Source of the DNA: Corynebacterium sp. p3-SID1145
GTDB taxonomy: Bacteria; Actinomycetota; Actinomycetes; Mycobacteriales; Mycobacteriaceae
DNA length: 64,000 bases
Assembly: GCA_025144245.1 (NCBI GenBank)
Contig: JALXXC010000002.1
Coordinates: forward strand, 1-64,000
Direction: 5' to 3'
Under the pieces are notes generated by a model. That model searched no databases. It was not told the DNA's origin and saw only the letters and a program-made list of their open reading frames with translations. Position numbers and translations under genes: made by a program. Positions 37,043 to 46,318 of this stretch are shown piece by piece (position 1 is the first letter of the stretch; the number at the start of each line of letters is the position of its first letter).

Positions 37043-37891
37043 CTAAGAGGCTGCGAGAATGCGGCCCAGGTGCTCATGGCCGCGCTGCGTCACGTGGATC
37101 GGCATGTTGCCGGGGCCAGCGTAGAAGTCGATGAGACCGGCGAATTCGCGGTCCTCGTCGCGCGCGCACATGCCGTTGTTGCGGGTGCCCGGCTTGAAGT
37201 CGACGAACTGGGTGCCGGTGGCTTTCGCGAGGTCCACGTTCATCCACTGCGCGAGATCCTCCCAGTAGCGCACCTCCGGGATCGGGGTGGCATCGTACAT
37301 GTTCGGGCCGACGTGGAAGAGGCAGACGCGGTCGCCGCCGGTGATCGTCGGGTAGCCGACGATCTGGATGCGCGCGTTCGGCGCAGCGCGGCGGATCTTG
37401 TCCACCTGCGGGCGCATGAAGTTGACGTAGTCGCGGCGGATCTTCTTCGGGTCTTCGCCGCGGTGATTGTAGGTGTCGTTGAAGCCGACCTGCAGGACGA
37501 CGCGCTTGGTGCCGCGGTCCAGCCCTCCGCGCTCGCGCACCGCGCGGTCGATCTGCGCGGAGATATTCGGGCCGGGGGAGATGCTCACAGCACCCGGGCA
37601 GGAGTAGTCGCGTGGCTGCAGCCCCAGGCGGCGGGCGGCCTGCTTGCCGAAGTTGTTGCCGCTCGTCGGGCACCAGCGTGCCGGGTCGGACTTACCGTTC
37701 GGGTGCGTGCCGACGCGGGCGCTGAGGTATTCGAGCGACGGGGCGTCGGCGACGACGGAATCGCCGAAGATAACCATGTTGCCGTTGTCGGCGTGAGCAT
37801 TCGGGGTGGCCGGCCCGGCAACGATGCCGGCGCCCATCAAGGCGGCGACGACGAAGGCGGTGACGCGGCGGCGGGTGCGGGTGAGCATCAT
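37043..37891 (-). CDS. Secreted SGNH/GDSL hydrolase
   Basis: This exported esterase-like protein has a signal peptide starting MMLTRTRRRVTAFVVAAL and ending near PNAHA (about 37). The SGNH blocks are MVIFGDSVVADA (block I Ser), VLQVGFNDTYNH (block III Asn) and, at the end, MPIHVTQRGHEHLG (catalytic His, about 268). It has four to six cysteines, suiting an oxidised envelope location. The open frame runs to 37999, but the two ATGs at 37891 and 37888 fit the signal peptide. It may act on envelope lipids or acetylated glycans; the substrate is unknown. Confidence 0.85.
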   Translation of the reverse strand: MMLTRTRRRVTAFVVAALMGAGIVAGPATPNAHADNGNMVIFGDSVVADAPSLEYLSARVGTHPNGKSDPARWCPTSGNNFGKQAARRLGLQPRDYSCPGAVSISPGPNISAQIDRAVRERGGLDRGTKRVVLQVGFNDTYNHRGEDPKKIRRDYVNFMRPQVDKIRRAAPNARIQIVGYPTITGGDRVCLFHVGPNMYDATPIPEVRYWEDLAQWMNVDLAKATGTQFVDFKPGTRNNGMCARDEDREFAGLIDFYAGPGNMPIHVTQRGHEHLGRILAAS

Positions 37892-38224
37892 CCATCCACT
37901 TTCTGCTAGTCGGAGTGGCTGAGGGAACGTGTTTTTCACAGGCGGCGCAAACGGCCTCACAGTTAAGTGGTCGGATTTTCCGAAGCGTATGTTACACAAC
38001 CAATTACCACACAGGCCACAATAACCTCACTGTTAACTCTGTTCACTAGTTTACGGATTTGATCTAACAAAATATCCCCGTCAAAACGATAACCATGTGA
38101 TCCCCCTATCAACTGGAATTCAACGGATGCCAGCTGGGGCCGCCGCAGCGAACAGAAACGGCAAACACAGCCGCGACCACCACTCGAACACTTCCCCCCG
38201 ACAGCGAAGGACACACACGCAACC
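37892..38224. other. AT-rich divergent intergenic region
   Basis: These 333 bp separate the SGNH hydrolase and acyl-CoA ligase genes. The stretch 37965-38100 is clearly more AT-rich than its surroundings and probably holds both promoters. I see no RNA gene or ORF worth calling. Confidence 0.5.
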
Positions 38225-39487
38225 ATGGTGAATAAAAGCAGCTACTCCCCCATTCAGCGCGTCGGCGCTTTCGCAGAGCTGGCGTCGCTGATCATGCGGC
38301 GTCGCATCGTCAGCTTTGAGGGCAGCCCGGGTGTCTTCTTCCGCGGCTTCGGCGACCTCCCGCGCTGGGGCATCACCGCCGCCCGCGAGGTCGAGCAAGG
38401 GGCACGATGCTGCCCCGAGCGCAACGCGCTTATCGACGACTCCGGCGTCCTCACCTACCAGCAACTCCGCGATGCCTCCCGCAAGCTGGCCCGCTGGCTG
38501 CTCAAACACAAGCACGACGCCAACCTGCGGGAACTGCGCATCGGCATCATGGCGCGCAACGGCCGCCACTTTGTCATCCCCTTCGCTGCGAAGAGCTACG
38601 CCGGCGGCGCCGCCTTCCTGCTCAACATCGGCTCCTCCCCCGAGCAGCTGGCTGGCTGCATCGCGGAAAACGGCATCAACGTCTTGTTCATCGACACCGA
38701 ATTCGCCGACCGCATCCCGGCGGACCACCCCGCCATGGACGGTGTCGCCGTGGTGTGGGGGTACGGCGGGGAGGGTGAGGGGAGCGTCGATAAGCTTCTT
38801 GCTTCCGACGCTGACCTGCCGAAACTCCCGCTTCTTCCGAAACAAGGCGACATCGTTCTCATGTCCTCGGGCACGACCGGCGTGCCGAAGGGCATCCTGC
38901 GCACCGAACCCAAGGTGCCGTTCGTGCTCACCGGCCTGCTGTCCGCCGTGCCGTGGGAGGCGAACCAGACGCTGCTGCAATCCGCGTCCATGTTCCACAC
39001 CTGGGGCTGGGCGACCCTTGTCGTGGGCCTCGGCTCGCGCTCCACGATCGTCACACAGCGCGAATTCGACCCGGCGACCGCCATGAAGCAGATCCAGGAC
39101 TTCCGCGTCGACGGCCTGATCTCCTCCCCCATCTTCTACAAGCAGATGCTCGACCTACCCGGCAACGAGCAGTGGGACACCTCCACCCTGAAATGGATCG
39201 CGTCCTCCGGTAACGCGCTGACTCCCGATGTCGTCGCGCGCGTGCACGAGCGCTTCGGCCCCATCCTGGCCAATATTTACGGCTCCACCGAACTTTCGCT
39301 CGCCACCATCGCCACCGCCGAAGACATCGTCGAGCACCCCACCGCCGCCGGCCGCGACTGGGTCCGCGACAAACTCGCCCACCACTCCATCCCCCGCGAC
39401 GTCAACTTCGTCGACTCCCTTCCCCGCAACCCCACGGGCAAGGTCATGGCACGGTTCCTGCCCGAGTCCCGCCGCGACGACCTATAG
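38225..39487 (+). CDS. Acyl-CoA ligase (FadD2-like) with an in-frame deletion of the hinge region
   Basis: The protein matches AMP-forming acyl-CoA ligases from its start through LMSSGTTGVPKGILRT (P-loop, about 220), SMFHTWGWA and NIYGSTELSLATIA (about 355). After HPTAAG (near 39350-39355) it jumps directly to RDWVRDKLAHHSIPRDV and PRNPTGKV. About 110 residues are missing: the GD-containing A7 motif, the hinge A8 motif and the rest of the mobile C-terminal domain up to A10. The frame is intact, giving 420 instead of about 530 residues. Adenylation and thioester formation should both be impaired. It carries two repeated 11-mers (38428-38438 and 38785-38795). Confidence 0.85.
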   Translation: MVNKSSYSPIQRVGAFAELASLIMRRRIVSFEGSPGVFFRGFGDLPRWGITAAREVEQGARCCPERNALIDDSGVLTYQQLRDASRKLARWLLKHKHDANLRELRIGIMARNGRHFVIPFAAKSYAGGAAFLLNIGSSPEQLAGCIAENGINVLFIDTEFADRIPADHPAMDGVAVVWGYGGEGEGSVDKLLASDADLPKLPLLPKQGDIVLMSSGTTGVPKGILRTEPKVPFVLTGLLSAVPWEANQTLLQSASMFHTWGWATLVVGLGSRSTIVTQREFDPATAMKQIQDFRVDGLISSPIFYKQMLDLPGNEQWDTSTLKWIASSGNALTPDVVARVHERFGPILANIYGSTELSLATIATAEDIVEHPTAAGRDWVRDKLAHHSIPRDVNFVDSLPRNPTGKVMARFLPESRRDDL

Positions 39488-39552
39488 TTTGTGGGGGTTC
39501 AGAACTTGGCCGAGGCCTAGACACACCCCGACACGCATAGGAGGACCCCACA

Positions 39553-40011
39553 GTGGCCCACTTCTCCGCGAAACAGCTAAAGAACTTCATGCAGTTCTGG
39601 CCCCCATTTCTCGGGGCCGGCATCAAGATCAAGGAATTCACCGACGACGGCACACGCGTCGTGGTCACCCACAAGCCGAACATGCTGACCAAGAACGCCA
39701 TGGGCGTCGCCTTCGGCGGCACCATGTCGGCCATGACCGACCCGTTCTTCATGCTCGCCTCCATGCACCGCCTGGGCAAGGAATACAAAATCTGGGACAC
39801 CGCCGGTGAAATCCGATTCCTCAAACCCGGCCGCGGCACGCTCACCGCCGATATGCGCATCCCCGACGAGACCTACGAGCTGATCAAGGAGAAGACCGCC
39901 GGCGGCGAGAAGTACCTCCACTGGTTCGACGTCGACATCGTCGACGAAGAAGGCGACACGGTCGCGCACGTGCGGCGCCAGGTGTACTACCGGTTGAACC
40001 AAAAGAAATAA
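39553..40011 (+). CDS. DUF4442 hotdog-fold thioesterase-like protein
   Basis: This 152-residue hotdog-fold protein of the DUF4442/YiiD-like group has PNMLTKNAMGVAFGGTMSAM (about residues 45-64), the usual helix-plus-loop of acyl-CoA thioesterases, and IRFLKPGRGTLTADM in the sheet. It begins with GTG after a perfect AGGAGG. It follows the damaged acyl-CoA ligase, hinting at a former fatty-acid pair. The acyl substrate is unknown. Confidence 0.82.
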   Translation: MAHFSAKQLKNFMQFWPPFLGAGIKIKEFTDDGTRVVVTHKPNMLTKNAMGVAFGGTMSAMTDPFFMLASMHRLGKEYKIWDTAGEIRFLKPGRGTLTADMRIPDETYELIKEKTAGGEKYLHWFDVDIVDEEGDTVAHVRRQVYYRLNQKK

Positions 40012-40041
40012 CCCCAAGCAGACTTCCGTCTAGCTGGGGTT
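40010..40041. terminator. Hairpin between the DUF4442 gene and tRNA-Thr
   Basis: AACCCCA pairs with TGGGGTT and inner AGAC with GTCT. It closes the DUF4442 gene (+) and the tRNA (-) from both sides. Confidence 0.65.
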
Positions 40042-40045
40042 ATGG

Positions 40046-40121
40046 TGGAGCCGCCTGCGAGAATCGAACTCGCGACCTTCTCATTACGAGTGAGATGCTC
40101 TACCGACTGAGCTAAGGCGGC
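40046..40121 (-). tRNA. tRNA-Thr (anticodon CGU), CCA encoded
   Basis: The reverse strand folds as a full cloverleaf. The acceptor GCCGCCT pairs with AGGCGGC, the D arm contains AGCTCAGTCGGTAGAGC, the anticodon stem TCTCA/TGAGA encloses CTCGTAA with anticodon CGT, and the T arm has GTTCGATTC. CCA (40046-40048) is encoded. Confidence 0.97.
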
Positions 40122-40215
40122 CGGACCAGCGCACAACTTAGGACGCGCCTAGTTCCGAGGGGATAGCTTAATCTACGACCGCGTCCGCACAAAAATCGCA
40201 GGTGGGACGCAGCCG

Positions 40216-41460
40216 CTAGGTGGCACCGCACGCTTTGCGGATGCGGCCGAGCATGCCGTTGAAAGCGATGACGGGCAGGACTGACTGGTCGAGACGCTCG
40301 CGGCATTGGGCGATGGCATCGAGGCACTCAGCCAGTCCAGCAAGGTCGACGCGGTCGGCAATCTCGCGCGAGAGGCCCTCATAGTCGGGGTGGATAAGTT
40401 CGAGACCGCTACCCGCCCCGAGAACCATGGCGTCGCGGTAGATGCCTGCGAGGTCGACGAGGGTGAGGTCGAGGACGTCGCGGAGCCGGCGGGTCCCGCG
40501 GGCTTTCTGTTTGGCTTCCAGCTCCTTCAGCGAACCGGACGCTCCTTTCAGCGCACGGGCCGCGCCCTTGCCTTTCGCGCCCATACCGAGGGCGTTCTCG
40601 AGCTTCTCGCGCTCCTCCTCGTCGGCGTCGGCGTAGGCGTCCTTCGCGGCGGCGTCGGCGGACTTCACCAGAGAGGCCACGGCCTGGAACGCCTGGTCGC
40701 CGTGGAAGATGAGCTCGGCGAGGTTGATCGCGGTCGTGCGCCGCTGCTGGGCCGCCTCACTGCGCACCAAACGGCGCGCACGCCCGACATGGTGCAGCGA
40801 CGTCACGGCAGCCAGTCGCGCATCAGATTCGGAAGCACCCTCCTCTTCGACAAGCAGCCGCACAATTTCGCTTGTCGACGGTGCCGGGATGTACACATGC
40901 CTGCACCTCGACCGCAGCGTGGTCGAGAAATCCTCCGGGTCCGTGGACGGGGCGCACATGATGATCACGGTGGATTCCGGGGGTTCCTCGACGGTTTTGA
41001 GGAAGGCGTCGGCAGCGGCCGTCGAAAAGCGGTCTGCGTCGTCGATGACCACGACCCGCCACTTGCCCACCGACGGCAATCGTGCAGCTTGCGCAATGAT
41101 CCCGCGCACCGTCTCCACCTTTATGCCCAGCTCCTGCGGCACAACGTGGACGACATCCGTGTGCGAGCCCGACAGCGCATCGCGGCACGCCTGGCAGCGC
41201 CCGCACCCGATCTCGTCGGGGTCGGTGCACATGAGCGCCGCGGCGAACGCGAGCGCTGACGTAGAGCGCCCCGCCCCCGGCGGACCCGTGAACAGCCACG
41301 AATGGGTCATCGCGTGCGGGTCGGAGCCCTCCACCCCGCGGGCCGCGGCAGCCGCCGCCATGATCACGGAACGGACCGTGGGAATGTCCGCGAGCCGGTC
41401 GGACACGCTGCGGAAAGGCGTGTTCCCGACGGGGTCTGAGGGGGTCGTCGGCGCAGTCAC
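40216..41460 (-). CDS. holB: DNA polymerase III delta-prime subunit HolB
   Basis: This is the clamp-loader subunit that helps open and load the beta clamp. The AAA+ domain begins at residue about 20, with TGPPGAGRSTSALAF in the Walker A position (the usual Lys is Arg). The zinc module is CTDPDEIGCGRCQAC (about 75). DDADRFSTAAADAFLKTVEEPP is at about 140 and sensor-1 STTLRSRCRHV at about 182. Loss of the P-loop lysine is usual for delta-prime, which does not hydrolyse ATP. GTG at 41460 follows TAGGCT (41468-41473, reverse) by 7 nt, so it is leaderless. It is divergent from the cyclase gene, as in mycobacteria. Confidence 0.92.
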   Translation of the reverse strand: MTAPTTPSDPVGNTPFRSVSDRLADIPTVRSVIMAAAAAARGVEGSDPHAMTHSWLFTGPPGAGRSTSALAFAAALMCTDPDEIGCGRCQACRDALSGSHTDVVHVVPQELGIKVETVRGIIAQAARLPSVGKWRVVVIDDADRFSTAAADAFLKTVEEPPESTVIIMCAPSTDPEDFSTTLRSRCRHVYIPAPSTSEIVRLLVEEEGASESDARLAAVTSLHHVGRARRLVRSEAAQQRRTTAINLAELIFHGDQAFQAVASLVKSADAAAKDAYADADEEEREKLENALGMGAKGKGAARALKGASGSLKELEAKQKARGTRRLRDVLDLTLVDLAGIYRDAMVLGAGSGLELIHPDYEGLSREIADRVDLAGLAECLDAIAQCRERLDQSVLPVIAFNGMLGRIRKACGAT

Positions 41461-41577
41461 GCGTCCTAGCCTAGTGGGGCACCCCGACCACGGCGCACGC
41501 GGCGGAAAACAGGTCGGGCATCACGCATTGCGACTATTGAGACTATTGCGACAGCAGGCAACGTAGAGTAGTGCAAC

Positions 41578-43104
41578 GTGAAGAACTTCTGGCACGGACT
41601 CCGGTGGCTCATGGGAACCCCATGGCCCCTGTACGCATCCGTGCTGCTGTTCACCAACGTGGCGAGCGCCATCGCGATCATGGCCTTCGTCCGCTATCTC
41701 ATCCCCATGCCGGAAGCGCGCGAACTCGGCAAAGTCGCCGCCGGTTTCGCCCCGGTGGGCATCCTCTACCTGGTCTTCGCGGTCTTCATCGGCGGCCTCG
41801 TGTCGTACCTGCTCTTCAGGTCTGTGCTGCTCTACCAGCGCAGGCCCGACGACTTCGACCCGTATGTGGTGCGCAACCTCGTGCTGCGCATCCCGGCACT
41901 GCAGACGCTCATCGTGGCCATCATCTGGTTCATCGGCATCCTCATCGCCACCGCCGCCGCGTCACGCGTCAACGGCAGGCTCGCCCTGGTCGTCGCCGTG
42001 TCCACGCTCATGGCTGGCCTGGTCACCTGCGTGCTCACCTATGTCCAGGCCGAACGTCTCGTCCGCCCCGTCGCGGCGAACACCTTGTCCAAGCGCTTCG
42101 CGGACACGACACTCGAGCCGCCGATCAAGCAGCGCCTGTACATGACGTGGTTCATGTCTTCCGGTGTGCCGCTGATCGGCATTCTGTTCCTCCTCGCGGC
42201 GCAGAGCAACGGCTTTTTCGGTGACACTGCGGGCGAGCTCATGCCGTCGGTGTCCGCGCTGGCGCTCACCGCCATCGTGACCGGCATGGCCGGCACCGCC
42301 TTCGCCACCATGAGCGTCGTCGACCCCATCAAAGAGCTGCAGGAAGCCATCAACCGCGTCCGCCGCGGCGAGACCGACACACAGGTGGATATCTACGACG
42401 CCTCCGAGCTCGGCGTCCTGCAGGCCGGCTTCAACGAGATGATGCGCGGCCTGAACGAGCGCCAGCGCGTCCGCGACATCTTCGGCCAGTACGTCGGCAG
42501 CGAAGTCGCCCAGAAGGCCCTCGAGGAGCAGCCCGAGCTCGGCGGCGAGGACCGCAAGGTCGCGGTCGTGTTCATCGACGTCATCGGCTCGACCAACTTC
42601 GCGGTGAACCACACTCCGGAGGAAGTCGTCGACGCCCTCAACGAATTCTTTGAGATCGTCGTCGATGTCGTCCACCGGAACAAAGGCGTGATCAACAAAT
42701 TCGAGGGCGACGCCGCCCTCGCCGTCTTCGGTGCACCACTCGCCGTCACCGACTCCACCTCCCACGCCCTCACGGCGGCCCGTGAGCTGCGCCAGGAGCT
42801 CGACGGGTTGGAGCTGGAGGCCGGCATCGGTGTCGCCTCCGGCCACGTCGTCGCCGGCCACATCGGCGGTCAGGACCGCTTCGAGTACACCGTGATCGGC
42901 GACGCCGTGAACACCGCGGCCCGGTTGACGGAGCTGGCCAAGGACTCCCCCGGCCGCGTCCTGACGAACCTGTCCACGCTCAAGGGCGCCAACGAGATCG
43001 AGAAAGCACGCTGGACCGTGATGAAGTCGATTGAGCTGCGCGGCCGCAACAAGATGACGCAGCTGGCCCGCCCTGTCCGCGCGACAATGGCGGACAGGTA
43101 CTAG
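41578..43104 (+). CDS. Membrane-bound class III adenylate cyclase with HAMP domain
   Basis: This enzyme makes cAMP at the membrane, the ligand of GlxR, which is also in the window. About six membrane helices occupy residues 1-250. A HAMP linker follows (about 245-300, VDPIKELQEAINRVRRGETD), then a catalytic cyclase domain from about 315. VFIDVIGSTNFA carries the first metal Asp and NKFEGDAALAVFGAP the second. GQDRFEYTVIGDAVNTAARL is the substrate region. The 508 residues match the C. glutamicum CyaB type and M. tuberculosis Rv3645. GTG at 41578 follows TAGAGT (41564-41569) by 8 nt. Confidence 0.93.
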   Translation: MKNFWHGLRWLMGTPWPLYASVLLFTNVASAIAIMAFVRYLIPMPEARELGKVAAGFAPVGILYLVFAVFIGGLVSYLLFRSVLLYQRRPDDFDPYVVRNLVLRIPALQTLIVAIIWFIGILIATAAASRVNGRLALVVAVSTLMAGLVTCVLTYVQAERLVRPVAANTLSKRFADTTLEPPIKQRLYMTWFMSSGVPLIGILFLLAAQSNGFFGDTAGELMPSVSALALTAIVTGMAGTAFATMSVVDPIKELQEAINRVRRGETDTQVDIYDASELGVLQAGFNEMMRGLNERQRVRDIFGQYVGSEVAQKALEEQPELGGEDRKVAVVFIDVIGSTNFAVNHTPEEVVDALNEFFEIVVDVVHRNKGVINKFEGDAALAVFGAPLAVTDSTSHALTAARELRQELDGLELEAGIGVASGHVVAGHIGGQDRFEYTVIGDAVNTAARLTELAKDSPGRVLTNLSTLKGANEIEKARWTVMKSIELRGRNKMTQLARPVRATMADRY

Positions 43105-43127
43105 ACGCGCCCCTCCTTACGCCCACA

Positions 43128-43149
43128 CCCCGCCGCCGTGGAAGCGGGG
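43128..43149. terminator. Hairpin between convergent cyclase and topA genes
   Basis: CCCCGC / GCGGGG stem with a 10-nt loop in the 52-bp convergent gap; no clear T tail. Confidence 0.45.
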
Positions 43150-43156
43150 CGCGGCG

Positions 43157-46096
43157 CTACTTCTTCCGCGAGCCAGCCTTGACCACGCGCTTAGTGGTTT
43201 GCGGCGGCTTCTTCGCCGCACGCTTGGCAGTCTTCTTTGCCGTCTTCTTTGCTGTTTTCTTAGCCGACTTCTTGGTCGCCTTCTTCTTGGTGGCTTTCTT
43301 CTTGGCGCCTCCTGCACCTTCCTCGGCCTCGCGGGCGCGGCGGGCGGACAACAGCTCGTTGGCGCGCTGGTCGGTCATGGTCTCCGGGGTGTCGCCGCGC
43401 TGGAGGGACGCGTTGGTCTCGCCGTCGGTGACGTACGGGCCGAAGCGGCCATCCTTCACCGTCATGGGCTTGCCGGAGACGTCGTTGTCACCGAGCATCT
43501 TCAGCGGCGGCTTGGCGGCAGCACGGCCACGGCGCTTGGGCTCCGCGTAGATGCGGCGTGCCTCGTCGAGCGTGATCGAAAAGATCTGCTCCTCGGAGGC
43601 CAGGGAACGTGAGTCGCTGCCTTTCTTCAGGTAGGGGCCGTAGCGGCCGTTCTGGGCGGTGATCATCTCGCCGTCGGCGGGATCTTCGCCGACTTCGCGT
43701 GGCAGGGACAGCAACTTCAGGGCTTCCTCCAGGGTGACCGAGGACGGCTCCATGGAGGAGAAGAGGGAGGCGGTGGAGGGCTTGAGTTGTTCGTCGATAA
43801 GCTGCTCGGTGCGCTTCGCCTTCTGGTTGGCCGCGGTCTTGGTCTCCCAGTTCTTGGCGCGCTTTCCCTCGGCGGCGCGCTGGGCATCCTCCTCGGCGCG
43901 CTCGGCGGCGATGATCTCCTCAGCGCGGGCCTCCGCTTTGGCGCGCTCGTCGTCGCGCACGAGCTCCGTGACGTACGGGCCGTAGCGGCCCTCCTTGGCC
44001 ACGACGGTGCGTCCGTTGGCGGGGTTCTCCCCCAGCTCGCGGCCGGTCGGCGGGATGGCGAAGAGCTTCTCCGCCATCCCCTCCGTGACCTCGTCCGGGG
44101 TGGTGGACTCGGGCAGGTTGGCGCGCTGGTACTCGGGCTCCCCCTCGGCAGTCGTGCCCACCTGGCGCTCCAGGTACGGGCCGTAGCGGCCGACACGGAC
44201 GTAGACCGGACGGTCCTGGTTGTCGCGGAAAAGTTCGAGGGAGTTCACACGACGGGCATCGATGGATTCGAGGTTGTTCTCGATGATCGCCTTCAAGCCG
44301 CCGCGGCGCGCGATCGCCTCTGCGGTGGTCTCGTCGGCGTCGGCGTCGCCGAAGTAGAAACCGGTCAGCCACTGTGTGCGGTTCTCGTTGCCCTGGGCGA
44401 TCTCGTCGAGCTCGTCTTCCATGGAGGAGGTGAACTCGTAGTCGACGAGGGCGTCGAAGTTCTGCTCCATGAGTCCCACGACGGAGAATGCGACCCACGT
44501 CGGCACCAGGGCGTTGCCGCGCGGAGCGACGTAGCCGCGGTCCTGGATGGTCTTGATGATCGACGCGTACGTCGACGGACGCCCGATACCGAGCTCCTCC
44601 ATCTTCTTGACCAGGCTGGCCTCGGTGTAGCGTGCTGGCGGGTTCGTGGAGTGGCCGTCGGCGGTGACGTCCTTGGCGGTGAGTGCATCGCCCTCCGCGA
44701 GCTGCGGCAGATGCTTTTCCTTGTTGTCCTGGTTGTCGGAGTAGGCGCGCAGCCAGCCCGGGAAGGTGATGGTGCGGCCGGAGGCGGACAGTTCGACGTT
44801 CTCGCCGGTCGTCGCGCTGCCCTCGATCGTCGCGGTGACCGACGTGCCGCGGGCGTCTTCCATCTGGGAGGCGACGGTTCGCTGCCAGATCAGCTCGTAG
44901 AGCTTGAATTCCTCGGCATCGAGGGAGCGGGCGAGCTCGCCGGGGGTGGCGAAGCGCTCGCCGGCCGGTCGGATCGCCTCGTGCGCCTCCTGGGAGTTCT
45001 TCACCTTGCGGTCGTAGCGGCGCGGGGCGTCGGTAACGAAATTGGCGCCGTAGAGTTCCCGGGCGGCCGAACGCGCGGCGTCGAGCCCCTGCTTGGACAG
45101 CGAAGTCGAGTCCGTACGCATGTAGGTGATGTGGCCGTTCTCGTACAGGCGCTGCGCGATGCGCATCGTGCGGGCCGAAGTGAAATGCAGCTTCGCGCCG
45201 GCGGCCTGCTGCAGCGTCGAAGTCATGAACGGCGGGTACGGCCGGCGGGTGTACGGCTTGGACACCACACCGGCGACCGTCATGTCCTGACCGGTCAGGG
45301 CATCCGCGAGGGCGCGGGCGTCCTGCTCGTCGACCACCACGAGCTCGTCGTTCTTGAGCTTTCCGCGGTCGTCGAAGTCTTTGCCCTGGGCGATGCGGGA
45401 GCCGTCGATAAGCGTGAGCTTGGCGTCGAAGGTCTCGCCAGAGCGTTCAAGCGAGGCGGTGAGGTCCCAGTATTCCGCGGGGATGAACGCCATGCGCTCG
45501 CGCTCGCGCTCCACAATGACGCGCGTGGCCACGGACTGCACGCGGCCGGCGGACAGGCGCGGCATGACCTTCTTCCACAGCACGGGGCTGACCTCGTAGC
45601 CGTAGAGGCGGTCGAGGATGCGGCGCGTTTCCTGCGCGTCGACGAGGTCCATGTCCAGCTCGCGGGTGTTCTCCGCGGCCTCGCGGATCGCGGATTCGGT
45701 GATCTCGTTGAACACCATGCGCTCGACGGGCACTTTCGGCTTGAGCACCTCGAGCAGGTGCCACGCGATCGCCTCGCCCTCGCGGTCCGGGTCTGTCGCG
45801 AGGAGGAGCTTGTCGCTCTTTTTCAGCTTGGCTTTAAGGTCCGTGACCTTCTTCTTCTTGTCCGCGCTGACCACGTAGATCGGCTGGAATTCGGCCTCCG
45901 GGTTGACGCCGAGCTTCGCCCACGGCTCCTTCTTGTATTTCGCGGGAATGTCCGCAGCGCGGCCGGGAAGATCGCGGATGTGGCCCACAGACGCCTCGAC
46001 GAAGTAGCTATCACCCAGGTACTTCTGGATCTTCTTCGCCTTCGTCTGCGACTCCACAATGACCAGGGTCTTGCCCTGTCCGTTCTGCTCAGCCAC
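43157..46096 (-). CDS. topA: DNA topoisomerase I TopA
   Basis: TopA is the type IA topoisomerase that removes negative supercoils. The TOPRIM domain starts KTLVIVESQTKAKKI (about residue 10) and carries ATDPDREGEAIAWH with the acidic metal triad. LSAGRVQSVATR is at about 175. The catalytic Tyr is in ITYMRTDSTSLSK (about 320). Several C-terminal Topo_C_Rpt modules (GRYGPYVTE, GRYGPYLKK, GRFGPYVTD) precede a Lys/Ala-rich tail of KKTAKKTAKKTAK type, usual in actinobacteria. The GTG at 46096 is chosen because AAGGAG lies about 8 nt upstream; the frame extends to 46144. It has 979 residues and two repeated 11-mers (43792-43802, 45403-45413). Confidence 0.95.
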   Translation of the reverse strand: MAEQNGQGKTLVIVESQTKAKKIQKYLGDSYFVEASVGHIRDLPGRAADIPAKYKKEPWAKLGVNPEAEFQPIYVVSADKKKKVTDLKAKLKKSDKLLLATDPDREGEAIAWHLLEVLKPKVPVERMVFNEITESAIREAAENTRELDMDLVDAQETRRILDRLYGYEVSPVLWKKVMPRLSAGRVQSVATRVIVERERERMAFIPAEYWDLTASLERSGETFDAKLTLIDGSRIAQGKDFDDRGKLKNDELVVVDEQDARALADALTGQDMTVAGVVSKPYTRRPYPPFMTSTLQQAAGAKLHFTSARTMRIAQRLYENGHITYMRTDSTSLSKQGLDAARSAARELYGANFVTDAPRRYDRKVKNSQEAHEAIRPAGERFATPGELARSLDAEEFKLYELIWQRTVASQMEDARGTSVTATIEGSATTGENVELSASGRTITFPGWLRAYSDNQDNKEKHLPQLAEGDALTAKDVTADGHSTNPPARYTEASLVKKMEELGIGRPSTYASIIKTIQDRGYVAPRGNALVPTWVAFSVVGLMEQNFDALVDYEFTSSMEDELDEIAQGNENRTQWLTGFYFGDADADETTAEAIARRGGLKAIIENNLESIDARRVNSLELFRDNQDRPVYVRVGRYGPYLERQVGTTAEGEPEYQRANLPESTTPDEVTEGMAEKLFAIPPTGRELGENPANGRTVVAKEGRYGPYVTELVRDDERAKAEARAEEIIAAERAEEDAQRAAEGKRAKNWETKTAANQKAKRTEQLIDEQLKPSTASLFSSMEPSSVTLEEALKLLSLPREVGEDPADGEMITAQNGRYGPYLKKGSDSRSLASEEQIFSITLDEARRIYAEPKRRGRAAAKPPLKMLGDNDVSGKPMTVKDGRFGPYVTDGETNASLQRGDTPETMTDQRANELLSARRAREAEEGAGGAKKKATKKKATKKSAKKTAKKTAKKTAKRAAKKPPQTTKRVVKAGSRKK

Positions 46097-46318
46097 GCCG
46101 GGTGACTCCTTAAATATTCGCGTCAACGATTCTCTCAAAGACAACTACCACTATTTTCGCGGCGGCGTAAACGAGGGGTAGCGCTTTTTCGCTTATCGAC
46201 GTTAACACTGCCCACCCCCAACCACTCCCGCCCCACTACACTTTCCGCAAGAGGTCACGTCTGCCCCGCACCCGCGTTCGGGGCCGGCACGGTACGAAAA
46301 CGGGAAGGATTAGCCGCT

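Noticed and set aside
36005..37909. 634-codon open frame antisense to mscR and the SGNH hydrolase
   Set aside because: It spans two real genes and their gap on the other strand, and contains no domain.
43787..46105. 772-codon open frame antisense to topA
   Set aside because: Shadow of topA with biased composition; topA is unambiguous.
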